Below are positions 36,516-52,729 of a stretch of 64,000 nt of DNA, in pieces. This DNA is from Cercozoa sp. M6MM (Eukaryota > Endomyxa: Ascetosporea), in NCBI GenBank assembly GCA_040357565.1, contig JBDODJ010000036.1; one strand, given 5' to 3'. The first letter of the stretch is position 1, and every line of letters starts with the position of its first letter. Under the pieces are notes generated by a model. That model did not search any database. It was not told the origin of the DNA and saw nothing but the letters and a program-made list of their open reading frames with translations. Made by a program: the position numbers and the translations under genes.

Positions 36516-36707
36516 AGAAAAACCCCACCTACTTGACCAGTTTCGTTGGATTCTTTCACTGACAAACGTCAGTAACAATAAGCAGGATAGTCACTGAAGT
36601 TTTGAATCGATCACGAATCGAATTAGTCTCGTCCATTGCAACTGCGCTAGCGCCCACTAGTGCATTAGCAGTTATGCAAAGACATGGCCTGGTGTCTTGC
36701 GTGTCGC

Positions 36708-38664
36708 TTACAGGTCGAGGAGCAAGCGGCGCGGGTCCTCAACGGCGGCCTTAATGTCGCGCAGGAAGGTGACAGCCTCGCGGCCGTCGACGATGCGGTG
36801 GTCGTAGGTGAGTGCGATGTACATCATCGGGCGGATCTCAACCTCGCCCTGCGCACACCAATAGGTGATCATAGACAGACACCAGACACACAGAGACAGA
36901 GACAGAGACACAGGCAAAGCAAGGGGCCTACATTGACAGCCACGGGTCGCTGGAAGACGCCGTGCATGCCGAGAATGGCACTCTGCGGCTGGTTGATGAT
37001 GGGCGTGCCCATGAGCGAGCCGAACACGCCGCCGTTGCTGATCGTGAAGGTGCCGCCCGTCATGTCCTCGATGCCGAGGGCGCCGTCGCGAGCCATCGCG
37101 CCGTAGCGGGCAATGTTGGCCTCCACGTCGGCAAAGCTCATGGCCTACGCACAGGGGAGGCCGATAGATAGGTAGGTAGATGGGTAGGGAAGTAGATAGG
37201 TAGGTAGGGTGGGCGCCTACCTCGGTGTTGCGCAGCACAGGCACCACGAGACCGTTTGGCGACGCCACGGCCACCGAAATGTCGTTGTAGTCACGGTACA
37301 CGACATCTGATACACGGGAGGGGGATAGAGGAGGGGGAAGGCAGGGGGCAAGGCAGCACAGTACCCTTGCCGTCGATGATGGCATTGACGATGGGTTGTC
37401 GCTGCAGCGCGTACGTCGACGCCTTCACAAAGGCCGACATGAAGCCGAGCTTGACACCGTGCTCTGTAGAGAGGGGGACATTAGGGACAGATACATGCAT
37501 AGACACCAAACAACAAAACGAGTAGAACTGAGAGTACTCTCAAAGAACTCGTCCTTGTACTGCGAGCGCATGGCCATCAGGTTGCTCATGTCGATCTCGT
37601 TGAAGGTCGTGAGCGACGCCGCCTCGTTCTGCGACTCCTACTCATGCGCCCAGGAAGGGGGTAAAGGGGGGGTAAGGAGGGGGAGGGGGTAAACACGCAA
37701 ACCTTCAGGCGCTGAGCGATGCGCTGACGCATGCGCGACATCGGCACGCGGCGCTCCTCGCGCGACACGCCAGTCGACACTACAGGGGGGTAAGAGAGGG
37801 GTATGTTAAGACAGGAAGTAGGAACAGAGGTAGTGCTAGAGGAGCTACGTGTCGGGGCGTCCGGGATGGCCTGCTTGGGCGCAGCTGGCGTCGGCGCCGC
37901 CTTGGGCGTCTCAGGCGTCTTCTGCGGCGTCGCAGCGGCCTGCGGGGCCGGCGTGGCCACCTGGGAACACGGGGGGGGGGGGGGGGGAAAGGGGTATCTT
38001 GGGTAAAGGGGAGGCAACACACCTCCTCCTTGGGAGCATCGGCGCCCTCGGGCTTCTCGGCGGTCTCGTCGATCTCCATAAGGTCAGCGCCCACCTCGAT
38101 CTCGTCGTCCTCGCTCACGAACTTCTTCATGAGGATGCCTGCACAGACATAGACACATACACACAGGCACACATACAAACTAAACAAAGTGCTTTCAAAA
38201 AAAGGACAACACACCCGAGACAGGAGCACGCACGTCGATCGACAGCTTGTCGGACTCGATGACAGCCACAACGTCGTCCTCGTTGCACCTGTAGCATATC
38301 AAGTATACGTGCCCACATCTACACAGACACAGACACAGACAATACAGGCAGCACTACCAGTCACCTTCCTCACGCTGCCACGTGGACAGCACGCCCTCGG
38401 TGATGGAGTCGCCCATCGACGGCACCTGCACCATCAACTGGCGCATCGACAGCAGGCTCGGCTTGCGCTGCCCACGTGACACACACCGGAATAATAATAC
38501 CATCGCACATTGGCTGCCGGACTAGCGCGCATTCAGGCGCTGCAGTCTAACGTGCCACACGGCAGGTGCTCGAAAGCACGCCAAAACACGTCAAAAAGCC
38601 AGAAAGAAAAAAGAGTGCAACACACCGCGGCAGCCTGGCCCGCACGGGTGACAAACTTCAGCAT
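36708..38664 (-). CDS. DLST: dihydrolipoamide succinyltransferase, E2 of 2-oxoglutarate dehydrogenase
   Basis: The gene starts [20 protein letters not shown], a basic mitochondrial presequence split by an intron at 38482-38625, and ends DPRRLLLDL before TAA at 36708. A lipoyl domain follows the presequence: [14 protein letters not shown] and the lipoylation site [14 protein letters not shown]. After an Ala/Pro linker ([19 protein letters not shown]) come the core motifs [82 protein letters not shown] and the active-site [17 protein letters not shown] transfers the succinyl group from lipoamide to CoA in the TCA cycle inside mitochondria. There is no peripheral-subunit-binding domain, as is usual for DLST. 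The sequence is much closer to DLST than to the pyruvate E2. It is divergent from ZMAT2. Introns hold G/GGGGTAA tracts on the plus strand. Confidence 0.93.
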
Positions 38665-38876
38665 TTTATGCACGTCTCGGAATTCACGTCCAAGAGTCTG
38701 GCGGGGTGGGACGTTTCCGTGACGGGACGCGATGACGGCGTGCGTGGTCACGCAAATTTTGCTGGCTGGATTGCAGACTAAATGACTTTTAAAGGTGCTG
38801 AAATACTCAACCGGCCGGTCTCTCCAGCGTGTTTACTGTGCCCACGTGCGTGTCTGTATACAATAGACATAGCAGC
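38665..38876. promoter_or_regulatory. divergent promoter region, DLST / ZMAT2, with TTTAAAGGTGC motif
   Basis: Only 212 bases separate the two start codons. TTTAAAGGTGC at 38788-38798 is an exact 11-base match, in the opposite orientation, to the motif in the divergent region at 33348-33598, and lies 79-89 bases upstream of the ZMAT2 ATG. Confidence 0.5.
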
Positions 38877-40560
38877 ATGAGCAGATTCGCCAAAGACCCC
38901 GATAAGGGTATCGAGCGACGGTCGTGGAATGCCAGGGAGTACGCCAAGAAGGCACAAATCTGCTTGTGAAGCACTGTACTATCTTGCTGTGGATCATTAG
39001 TGATTTGTGGTTTTGAGCAGGCTCGTCAGCGACAGCAGATTGAAGCGCGTGAGCGCTTTGAGCGCGTAGCGTTCCTTGTCTGACTTGACTTGACTTGACT
39101 TGACTTTGACTGACCCCGGGGTGTGCAGGAAATGGCGCGTCTGCCGGGCCAGGCGACGACGGAACTGCGCGACGCGAGCGGACGTCGACACGTGCCGGAA
39201 CTGCATCGCAAGATCGGCACCACCCGGGCAGTGCGTTATTCCCCCAGTCTGTGGGGATTGCTGACGTGAGTGTGCATGTGCAGGTAAACCTCGGCAGTGA
39301 CGACAAGGCCGATCAAGGCGGTTTCTACTGCAAGGTAGGCTTGCCTACTTGTGCTGCCACAGGTTCCCTATTGTACACTCTGTTGTTTGTGTGTGCAGGT
39401 CTGTGATTACGTTGCGAAAGACTCCTTCACGTGGCTCGAGCATCAGGTATATCTGTGTGTCTGTGTCTGTGTCTGTGTCTGTGTGTCTGTGTCTGTGTCT
39501 GTGTCGGTGTGTACAGCCCAGTATGCCTGTGCTTGCAGAACTCGGTGCAACACCTGTCGAAAGCTGGCATTCAGTCGAAAGTTCCCGTTGCCACCACTGA
39601 CGAAGTAATCACATTATACCCCCTCCCCTCCCCTGTCCCTATCCCTATGTCATGCGGTGCTAGGTTCGAGAGAGACTGGCCAAACTGCGGCGACGCAAGA
39701 TGCAGCAGAAGCAGCGACGCAAAGGAGGTGACTACCCCTACCCCTGCCCCTGCCCCTGCCCCTACCCCTACCCCTACCCTCTTTACCTCTTTGCCTCTTT
39801 ACCTTTTTACCTCTTGTGCATCCCTCACAGGCATGGCCGTGGACAGCGACGACGAGGACGCGCAGCGAAAAGACGAGCGTCTGGCCGAGAAGCTCCGGTT
39901 GGCGCGTGAGAAGGAGGTACGTCTGTATCCCCCTCTATCCCCTACCCCTCACCCCACCCTCTTTACCCTTCGGGCAGGAGGAGAAGAGGCGGCGCAAGCA
40001 GCAGGACGAGTGGCGTCAGACGACTTTCGATTTGCAGCTGCAGCACGAGCAGGCACTCGAGCGGGCCGAAGAGGTGCTTCCCAACCCCTTTACCCCTGCC
40101 CTTCCCTTTACCCTTGCCCCCCATACACACAGGAAGGCGTATGGCACGGACCGGCGCCGCTGCCACCTAATGGAGCCGACTCGGATTACGTCGTGCCGCG
40201 TGTGCCGCCTGGCCTCGGTCTCGAGGGTACACACTGCCCTTTCCGATCTGTCCTTACCCCTCTACCCCCCCCCTCCCCGACAGACCCGTCGGACGAAATC
40301 AAGCAGCGGATAGCCGAGCGAAAGAAAGAGCGCAACCGAGTGCCAAATGATGTAGTGTTTCCTCCTTTGTTCCTTGTGTTCCTTGTGTGTTCTTAATCCC
40401 CCCCCCCCCCCCCGTGGTTATTGTACAGGAGACAGAAACGGCAGAGACTGCAGAAGAGGTGGAAACGACAACGTCAACAACGACGACTCAGTCTTCCGAA
40501 CAGTCATCGAAACAGAAGGAGCAGGAGCAACCACAGTCGCCGGGGGCAGAGGTGTCCCCT

Positions 40561-40627
<67 letters not shown>

Positions 40628-40725
40628 TAGTCAGTGATACACACAAGTTGTGTATGTAGGACGACGAGTCGATGATGATGGCGGCGCTCGGCTTTGCCTC
40701 CTTCGGCGGCAGTCGCAAGCAGTAG
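38877..40725 (+). CDS. ZMAT2: ZMAT2/Snu23-like U4/U6.U5 tri-snRNP zinc-finger protein
   Basis: The first exon reads MSRFAKDPDKGIERRSWNAREY. Later exons give LGSDDKADQGGFYC / KVCDYVAKDSFTWLEH and NSVQHLSKAGIQSKVPVATTDEV / RERLAKLRRRKMQQKQRRK. This is the U1-type C2H2 finger (CxxC, HxxxxxH spacing) followed by the basic coiled tail of ZMAT2/Snu23, a spliceosomal B-complex protein. The protein is longer than the human or yeast one: exons with MAVDSDDEDAQRKDE, RRRKQQDEWRQTTFDLQL, DPSDEIKQRIAERKKERN and ETETAETAEEVETTTST lead to an end MMAALGFASFGGSRKQ, before TAG at 40723. That last motif resembles GFxGFGxxK ends of other tri-snRNP proteins, so the tail may dock in the same particle; this is inference. 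Introns carry CCCCTTTACC repeats, a GACTT repeat near 39086 and a CA run. Confidence 0.82.
40562..40625. repeat. (CA)n microsatellite in the last ZMAT2 intron
   Basis: About 32 CA units precede the final ZMAT2 exon, which starts after the AG near 40660. From 40726 to 41013 I see no gene. Confidence 0.95.
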
Positions 40726-41013
40726 CTACAACGACCAGTTCGACGCGGCAGATCGAGATTTCAGCATGCGGGTCGATTCAATTCGAACTGCGCTGGGTCA
40801 TTCCGTTCGATTTCGTACTAACCATACTGGTTTTGATTGATCGTCCGCGCTGACGAGTAGTCAGATGACAACTTGACTGGTTGAGAAACGCTATGCCGTG
40901 CGGTAACGTAACATGAATCATCGCGACGCAACACTCCATGCACTCGACTCGAACTTATCGTATGCTACAACTTAAACGGACCCAAGAAGCGCGCGGCGTG
41001 GGCATGGCGGGGA

Positions 41014-41144
41014 TTACTGCGACTCGGTGGTCGACTCGGCGACCTCCATGCAGCCAAAGAGGAACTTGTAGTCGACTGTGTTTTCACAGAGAGCACGCAC
41101 ACACAACAACGTATTGGGAACAACAAAAGCAAGTGTGTGTGTGT

Positions 41145-41195
<51 letters not shown>

Positions 41196-41205
41196 NNNNN
41201 NNNNN

Positions 41206-41254
<49 letters not shown>

Positions 41255-41720
41255 GAGCACTGTCGCAGTTGCAGCCCGGCGAGGTGCAGGTGTGGCAAGT
41301 CATCTCCACCGAGATCTCGTTGTCGCTGGAGAACACCACGTCCTTGTTCTCGATGCAGCGACGCTGATCGAAGAGCTCGACCGTCTCGCCGACGCCGTTC
41401 TGCAAAAGCACCACAGGAAGTACACTCATGGTCAGAAACACTTGGGGCACAAGACTAACATAAAATTACCTTCAGCTCGACAGACACCTTGGTGACGCCG
41501 ACCTTGGCGTTCACGCGGTGCGCAAACGCGACCTCGGAGGGCTTGCAGCGACGCACCCACGCGAGCTTGGCGCCATCACCAAACAGGCGCTTCCTGCATC
41601 CCACAACCGGTTGTCAAGATCAGCAAACTGATCCAAAAACTCGAGATACGAGTCACAACCGTCGCACGAGCATCTGGCCGCAACGGCGGAGGCACCCAAC
41701 AGACCGAGCAGCAGCTTCAT
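41014..41720 (-). CDS. small secreted Cys-rich protein, about 138 residues
   Basis: Four exons join in phase. The first begins MKLLLGLLGASAVAA, a clear signal peptide, then RCSCDGCDS. A donor GTATCT about 41647 leads to KRLFGDGAKLAWVRRCKPSE and NAKVGVTKVSVELK. After an intron at about 41402-41470 comes NGVGETVELFDQRRC, then EMTCHTCTSPGCNCD, and a last exon IDYKFLFGCMEVAESTTESQ ending in TAA at 41014. The intron before the last exon holds GT and GA runs and a 10-base N gap (41196-41205). The even spread of about ten Cys suggests disulphides in an extracellular or lumenal protein. I recognise no family. The gap lies inside the intron, so the coding sequence is probably intact. Confidence 0.7.
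41132..41251. repeat. (GT)n to (GA)n compound microsatellite with 10-N gap
   Basis: GT repeats (41132-41195), ten N (41196-41205) and GA repeats (41206-41251) lie in an intron of the small secreted-protein gene. Confidence 0.95.
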
Positions 41721-41994
41721 GCTTGTTGACTATTCCTTCACCCTGTGCCAGTACAAAACCGTGCATGCCGCATAAAACAAGAAGAAAGCTGTGAGCACAG
41801 AGATGCCAGCAAACACCTCTACTTTATGAGTAGATCACACTCACCTAGATGGATCGATTTGTGCAACAAAGGGCGGTGATGCGCTCGTCGACACTGTACA
41901 AATGGTCCACGTCATGGACAAGTTATTGACTCAGTTGGGCCCGTGGTGCTCGGTAGTGTGCATCTGTAGGCTCCAGCGTGTGTGCTTTCCGCGC

Positions 41995-46235
<4,241 letters not shown>

Positions 46236-46354
46236 CTCGACGGAGTCTACGTACACTGTCACATCGCGTCGGGGTCTGGGGCACTGACGCGTTGACGTGA
46301 AGCCCACTTTTTCGTTTGATGCGAGCTCTGACCCTGCTAATGGCGAGCCGAAGA

Positions 46355-46391
46355 ACCAACTATCGTATGTACGTAGCCGTAGTTGGTTGAC
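46355..46391. repeat. inverted repeat AACCAACTA...TAGTTGGTT
   Basis: AACCAACTATCG and CGTAGTTGGTT face each other about 14 bases apart in the spacer between the RecQ and PP2C-DUF1295 3' ends. AACCAACTAT is also the core of the two SINE-like tails, so this may be a remnant of the same family. The rest of 46236-46571 shows no gene. Confidence 0.4.
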
Positions 46392-46571
46392 TGTATCACG
46401 CTGCGCTGCACGTCGGCCGCCGAGCATTGACTGCGGAGACCAGCTTGGAGCTGATTGAACGTCGCGTCCGGTCCGTCAAGCGCACGGTACGCGTAGTACG
46501 ATACGGTGTTAAAGTACGTATGTATACTAAGCAATACAAACCTCGGGTTATAACCAGGCGTCGGGTTGGAT

Positions 46572-47311
46572 TCAAGTGTTCTTCTTGACAGTGCGAGGAG
46601 TGCCGTTGGCGCTGCCGGCCTCGACACCAGCAGTGCCGGGCAGCAGTTTCGCCAGTTGCGCGAGCGTCGGCATCGGCACGAAGAAACTCGTGGTGCGGCG
46701 GTACTCGTCGTACGCCTGTACATAAGCACTCGGTCAGTAGGGTCAGTCAGCCAGTCAGGCACTCACTCAGGTCAAGCAATTTAGATAGAAGAAGAACACG
46801 TAAGCGTCCTACCTGTCGCCTGATACGCTTCTGCATCATGAAGTACTCGGTCAGGGGTCCTCTGGAGCATTAACATTCATGCGTATATCCAAACTAGGAT
46901 ACATATATAGTATTACATATATAGTATGCATAGATAGAAAAAGAGAGTACGAGCCGAACAGGAAGAGCAGAGTGAGCGCCAGTGGTCCCAGCAAGTAGTA
47001 GACAGAGGCGCCGATATTGTAGGCACACAGTAGACACATGCTCCACCAGAACAAGGCCTCGCCAAAGTCTGCGCTCGGCATACATTGTGTCTCATATGTC
47101 TTCATACCATCCATAGAGATCAGCAGTACAGTTGGGATGACGCGAGTACTTCCACAGACCTACTGGTAACGGATGAAAGGGGGCAAGGAGAGAGGCAAAA
47201 TGGCAGTGTACCCACTCGACACACGAGGCGCGGATTGCTGTTTTGCGCACTCCAGTTGCGCAGCGTGTTGTCGGCCTCCATCGAACTACTCGACAAAATT
47301 ACCTCCTTTCC

Positions 47312-47379
<68 letters not shown>

Positions 47380-49918
47380 TGTGTATGTGCGTATGTGTGT
47401 GTGTACATGAGAATGCCAGCGAGTGCGGCAGCAGCACTGGCGTAGTCGAAGAGCGACATGGACTGGTCGGGGTGCTGCACCAGGTAGGCCAGTGGCACGC
47501 ACATGCCGAACAGCAGACCGTGCTGATTGGCTAAACTCAAGACACGTCCACGAGGACTCACATACCATAATAAGAAAGCTCATGAGCACCAAAGGCGAGT
47601 GGCAGCTGTGCCAGCGCAAAGCAGCGCGGGCCCAGGAAGGTGCGAAAGCGCTGGAAGCGAAAGTCCTCGCGCGCACCGAGCAGAAACTGCTCGCGTCGCA
47701 GGTAGTTGTGCGTGAGTCGCGCACTCCACAGCAGCAGCAGCACCGTCGCCAACAGCACACGCACCGGTACTGCACACCATTCCTCACTCAGTGATCAACA
47801 CACACACACACAGGCACACAGGCACACAGGCACACACACAGGCACACAGGCACACACACACGCGCGCGCAGGAGTCTGAGGGGCAGGTACCACTGGGGAA
47901 CACGTGCAACTGCGACAGCGGGTGCCACACGCAGCACAGCAGTGAAAACAGCGGCGTCAGTGTCCAGTACAGATCGATGAGGAAGACGTTGCCGTGCAGT
48001 AGCGACAGGAGGTACAGCACACCGTCGATCAGCAGGCACGTGGCCAGGCACAGCGAGCGTGCCACGTCGCCCTCGTCTAGCGGGTGCCGGACGAGCCAAG
48101 CACTCGCAGCCAGCGACACTACCAGACACACGTACGCCGACGTCTGCGGGAGGAGGGGGGTAAGGATATTACTAGGAGCAGCAGGAGGAGGCAAGGGACC
48201 TTCTTCCAACCGTTGTAATTCGAGAGGTCCTGAAACTGCATGCGTCCACCTGCAAGATCCCGCAGAGGAGGAGTACAGCAGAAGCAAAAACAAAGGAGGT
48301 TTCTCCAAGTTGTGCAGAGAGACCTTGGGGTGCCGAACATTCGCGGAAGTGGCGCTGTCGGTCCGCCAGCATTTTCTCGGCCTAGGGGGTGGAGGTAAAA
48401 GTGGTGGTGAGGGGGGGGGGGGGGGGATAAATAATCGCCTACCATGCGATGGTATTTGTCACTGTCCGAACGCAGTGTAGCCAGCGAGGTTTCGCCCGTG
48501 TCACTGTCACTGATCGTGTCACTGTCAAAACCATTAACGATACCGTCAGTGTTGATACCGTCGGTATCATCATGCTTGCAGTCAGTGACACCGTCACAGT
48601 GACGGAACAAGGCCGTGCGCGAGGCGGCGCGCTCCAAGTCGCAGGCCAGTGCCAGAAGAAAATTGGCGCCCAGGCGCTCCGCCTCGTGCTCCACCGTCGC
48701 GAATCGGTCCGCGCGGATGTACCTTCAAATACGCCAAGTGACCCCATACCCCTCCCCACCATGACAGCCCTGACTGTACCTGTACTTTGGTCGCTGCAGT
48801 TGCCGCGCGACGTGCGGCAATTCGCGCAGGCGCCGTCGCGTGTCCTCCGCGCGGAAGCGCACCAGCATGACGGTGTGATTGTCGCGTGACCCGGCAGCGA
48901 TTGATCGCTCCACCAACCGTCGCACCGAGTCGCCGAAACCGTCGTCGGAAAGATCAAGGACGTTGTTTTGATCGTGCCTGTGTCGGGTCAGGAGTGATCG
49001 CAGCGACCGATCGAACCGTTCGTGACGGTGCAGCGACTCGTCCACGCGGAGCTGCGACGGTTGCAGCTGCTCGAGGAAACCGTCGCAGCCGATGAGGAGA
49101 CCCGTGAGACGCGGTAGCTCAGAGTCGGTACCGGCACCGTCGGTTTTGCCGTCCGTGGTGGAGTGATCAGTGGCGTGATCGGAGGAACCGTCACTGGGCT
49201 GATCGATCAGGTAGTGCGACACCGTCACCGTCGGCTCGGCCGAGACTTTGGTGAGACCGCTAGAGTGCGCCTGCTTGAACTCAAAGTCGCCGAGTGCGCG
49301 CGACACGGCCAGCACGCCGTCGACGCGGCCGTTGATGACCAGACCGCCTGCCGACTCTATCCTCTCCTTCTCTGTGTGTGTGTGTTCACATTGGGTGAGG
49401 GGGGACACAGGGAGGGGTAGAAGAAAAGAGGAGGCTAAGAGCTCACCTTCTTCGTCCTGCGGCTTGTGCGGCGGCGTCACCAGTCGCACGGACTCGCCGC
49501 CCGTCGCTTCGTTGCGCTGCAGCAGTGCCACGAAGCTGTCGCCCACTGCGGACACGCACTCACACATCTATGCCCTCGCCCTTGACTCCTCTGTTACCCC
49601 CGAACACAGGTACCATAGGCAATAACGACAGTGAGCTTGCGTTCGGTGCGTTTGAGTGCCACGATCACTGCCTACAGAGTGCTGACTTAACTGGCGACTC
49701 AAGGGCACATGTGGCAACTACTACCGTGCTGCCTCCGCGCTTACTGGGCGGACACGCGTGTCGAAAATCGTCATCCAGTGACAGGAACACCTGACAACAT
49801 GATGGCGTGCACACACACNNNNNNNNNNNNNNNNNNNNNNNNNNNNNNNNNNNNNNNNNNNNNNNNNNNNNNNNNNNNNNNNNNNNNNNNNNNNNNNNNN
49901 NNNNNNNNNNNNNNNNNN

Positions 49919-49961
<43 letters not shown>

Positions 49962-50686
49962 CAGACACAGACACACAGACACACAGACACACACAGACAC
50001 ATAGACACAGAGACACAGAAAAAAGAGACACAGAGACACAGAAAAAAGAGACACAGAGACACAGAGACAGACACAGAGACAGACACAGAGACAGACACAG
50101 TCACAGAAACACAGAGAGACAGACACACAGAGAGACAGAGACACGTACTCAGACATAAACACACACAGACACACGCACCTTGTTCCAGAACTCAGACTGC
50201 GTCAGTTCGAGACTTTCGTCACTTTCGGCGACTTGAGTCATCTTGGACACGAAATTGGCCGCCGCAAACTTCGCTGAGGCATCCAAAACAACACCAAACA
50301 TCGGCAGTGATGGTTACAAACTCAAGACAACACACTGAGACTGCAACGAATGGAGAAAACGGAGAAACATGACTACAGCAACTGTCGCCTGCGTGTCCAT
50401 CAAACACGCCCAGCACGCGCCAACCGCGGAACAGTGCGCAGATCGAAGTGTCTTCTTGTGAGGCACGCCAGCCCTAAATAGCAAACAAAGGAGGGGCATC
50501 GATACTAACTTTATAAGCAGAAAAGACCTGACAGCAAGAGGTACCTGGCATTCTGCCTCCGAGATGGAAAAGTCAGCATCGGTCAATTGGCGCAAGTGCA
50601 TGCTCCGCAACGCACGCGGCAGCTAAAAACCCCCACATGAAACAAACCAAGAAACGGCACGCTTGGGTTGTTACCAGGCCCCACAT
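46572..50686 (-). CDS. PP2C-type phosphatase fused in frame to a DUF1295 (steroid-reductase-like) membrane domain
   Basis: From MWGL at 50686 the exons give PP2C motifs: [54 protein letters not shown] and [12 protein letters not shown]. The frame then continues without a stop through [23 protein letters not shown], a linker ending [21 protein letters not shown] and [17 protein letters not shown] into about six membrane helices and the DUF1295 signature: [48 protein letters not shown] and [23 protein letters not shown]. It ends VKKNT at 46572. PP2C removes phosphate from Ser/Thr; DUF1295 proteins resemble steroid 5-alpha reductases and methyltransferases. Phases agree at the three joining introns (near 48722-48780, 48370-48445, 48255-48325). 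A 100-N gap (49819-49918) lies in a CA-rich intron. Two adjacent genes remain possible. Confidence 0.68.
47313..47400. repeat. (GT)n microsatellite in an intron
   Basis: GT units with a few TATG and GC interruptions lie in an intron of the DUF1295 part. Confidence 0.9.
49809..50180. repeat. CA / ACAGACAC repeat array with 100-N gap
   Basis: CA repeats flank the 100 N at 49819-49918 and grade into CAGACACA and ACAGAGAC units up to about 50180. The whole array lies in one PP2C intron. Confidence 0.95.
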
Positions 50687-51112
50687 GACGTTTATGGCAC
50701 GCCGAAGAAGCAATAGAACAGTCTAAGTCCGTTAAAGCTGTTCTGGTGGGACTTTACGTGTTTGGGATCCAACTTCCGGCAGTACTCGGGAGCGTTTTTT
50801 ACCTGCCCGTCTCGCCGGCTGGCGAACTATGCAGCCTGGAGGATAGTGCTTAGAAGTAAATGTCCAAAACGGCAATTACAGCGCAGAAAACAGCCCGTAT
50901 GATCGGCGACAGATTCCTCCTTTACGCACCGTCGCTAGTGATCGGACGGTGCTGTGCCGTGCGCTCGCTGTTGGCGTTGCCTTGCAAGATCCGTCAGGTC
51001 AGCTTGTTGCCCGTGCCGGTGCTTCATCAGAGCTCCCTGAGCGGCGTCAAAGTCTAACAGCAAAACGTGCCACTCTCATTTTTCAACGTGGCAAAAAAAG
51101 GGTGGGATGGCG
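50687..51112. other. spacer between tandem minus-strand genes
   Basis: This holds the promoter of the PP2C-DUF1295 gene and the 3' flank of the DTW gene. I see no further gene, repeat or clear TATA box. Confidence 0.4.
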
Positions 51113-52729
51113 TCACATGGATGCAGTACACTCTTCAAGACGCTGCTGCAGGAGCGGACACTCGAGAGCGCCAAGTGCACGAGCCACAGCCTCAAAAGTC
51201 GACACTCTGACTCACAGATACTCAACATTATTTGTATGACTGACTGTGTTGGGAGTCGGTGTACCGGGTGTGATCCTTTTCGGCTCGCATGGCAAAGCGC
51301 GACACTGGTCCGTCACTCGGCAGCTTGACGCATGTGATCTCGCGGAGTACTTTATCTCGCTGTCGCACCTTCTGTGCATGTATATATATATACAACACAC
51401 ACCAATTTATACATACTGAAAGTTCCGATGCACCTTTGCCTGTCGCCAGGTGCCGTCCGGCACAACAAGGTCTATCCTGCGTCCCTGTATGAAACAGACA
51501 CAAGATGCGCATGTGCAGTTATTTCCACAACACCGGCAAAGTACCTGCGCCATATCATGAATGCGCTGGACACCTCGAGAGTCCAGTATGATGGCGTCCT
51601 CGGTGGGAAACAGCAACACCGGCATAAACTCGACGCTGTTACTGTCGGTGTCGTTGTCACTGCCTGTGTTGTCACTGTCGCTGTGTGGGCTGCCTAAACC
51701 GTAGAAACGACTCGGGTGCAGAGGTCGGTGCTGCAGTCCACGCAGCAGGTAGCGACACTGATCCGACAACGCTCGCTTCAGCAACGAAGCCGTATTGCTG
51801 GACACCACATAGGTTTTAGACCCCTGATCCGCGTGGTGTCAAGTACCTCGCAAGATGAAGTTCACGGTTGTGCACAAGGAGAGTGACACGTGTTTTGGAC
51901 GATAAATGTTTCGGTGTTGCGTCGCAGTAGCAGACCTATGCAAGAAACACTTCAAACTTCCAGAGCGAAGAGGTGAAGGGGGCACCTGTCTGTAGACGCG
52001 GCATGCAGGGCACTGTGGGTGGTTCTTTAATTCCTCTGTACAAATACACAAAGTGCAGAAGCTATCGTATCAGACTAAAGCGCGTACCAGGAGGCGGCCC
52101 AATGCGGTAAAAACAGTGCGCATCACACACATACTTGACGACGAGATCGACGTGCTCGGCATTCGATATCGCGCCTCGTCGACACACGCTACCCACGGGG
52201 TTGAGTGAAGTAGTAGCCCTGTGCAAAGAGATAAACTCAAGTTACAGTTCAAGAGCGAGGCACGTCAACTCGCGCAACTCCTCTGACGGAAGCTCTCGCA
52301 CCTGCGTGACTTCGCCTCTACAAAAAAAGTGTCAGAAGAACAAAATGAATGCATAGTGGAAGGCAAGAAGGGCACAATCTACTTATAGGAGACTGTCAGG
52401 TCCGACTGCAGCAGCAAATTTTCCGAACACGTAGCGAGCTGCACAAAGAAGTATTAGTCATCGACATCGCAGCGATACAGAGAAAGCCACCGTCAGGCCT
52501 GACACTGAGTTCTCGAACTTCCTGCCATGAACCGCATGCTTGCCCAGAAACACATTTGTCTCCGTCGGTATCGCACCGGGTTTTGTGAGCTCCGTTTGTA
52601 ACTACATCAAGCAGCAAACACGTGAAATAAATATTCCTTGGCTGCAGGTGCCGTACAAAATCCGAGATCGATTGGACAGAATCCGCACTAAAAACACGCG
52701 GGAGCGCAACCACAGTCATTTTCGCGGTA
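51113..52729 (-). CDS. DTW-domain tRNA-uridine aminocarboxypropyltransferase-like protein
   Basis: The DTW core is well defined over several exons: ELKNHPQCPACRVYRQ / VCYCDATPKHLSSKTRVTLLVHNRELHLA / SNTASLLKRALSDQCRYLL, then VEFMPVLLFPTEDAIILDS, RRIDLVVPDGTWRQAK, VKLPSDGPVSRFAMRAEKDHTR and VSTFEAVARALGALECPL. This gives the zinc-type CPxC...CxC start, the SNT motif, the DGTW signature (DTW) and the final STxEAVARAL. DTW proteins add a 3-amino-3-carboxypropyl group to uridine in tRNA, or act on rRNA in the TSR3 branch. An extra N-terminal part (SDLTVSYKGEVTQVRELPSEELRE, SVCRRGAISNAEHVDLVVKYVC) precedes the core; it may be a separate folded domain. The stop is TGA at 51113. The start is uncertain: the ATG near 52729 is the best candidate but one junction there does not keep phase. 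Confidence 0.8.

Noticed and set aside
49964..50150. ACAGACAC/ACAGAGAC array considered as a CRISPR-like repeat
   Set aside because: Units are 8 bases with no spacers; it is a degenerate CA-derived satellite in an intron.
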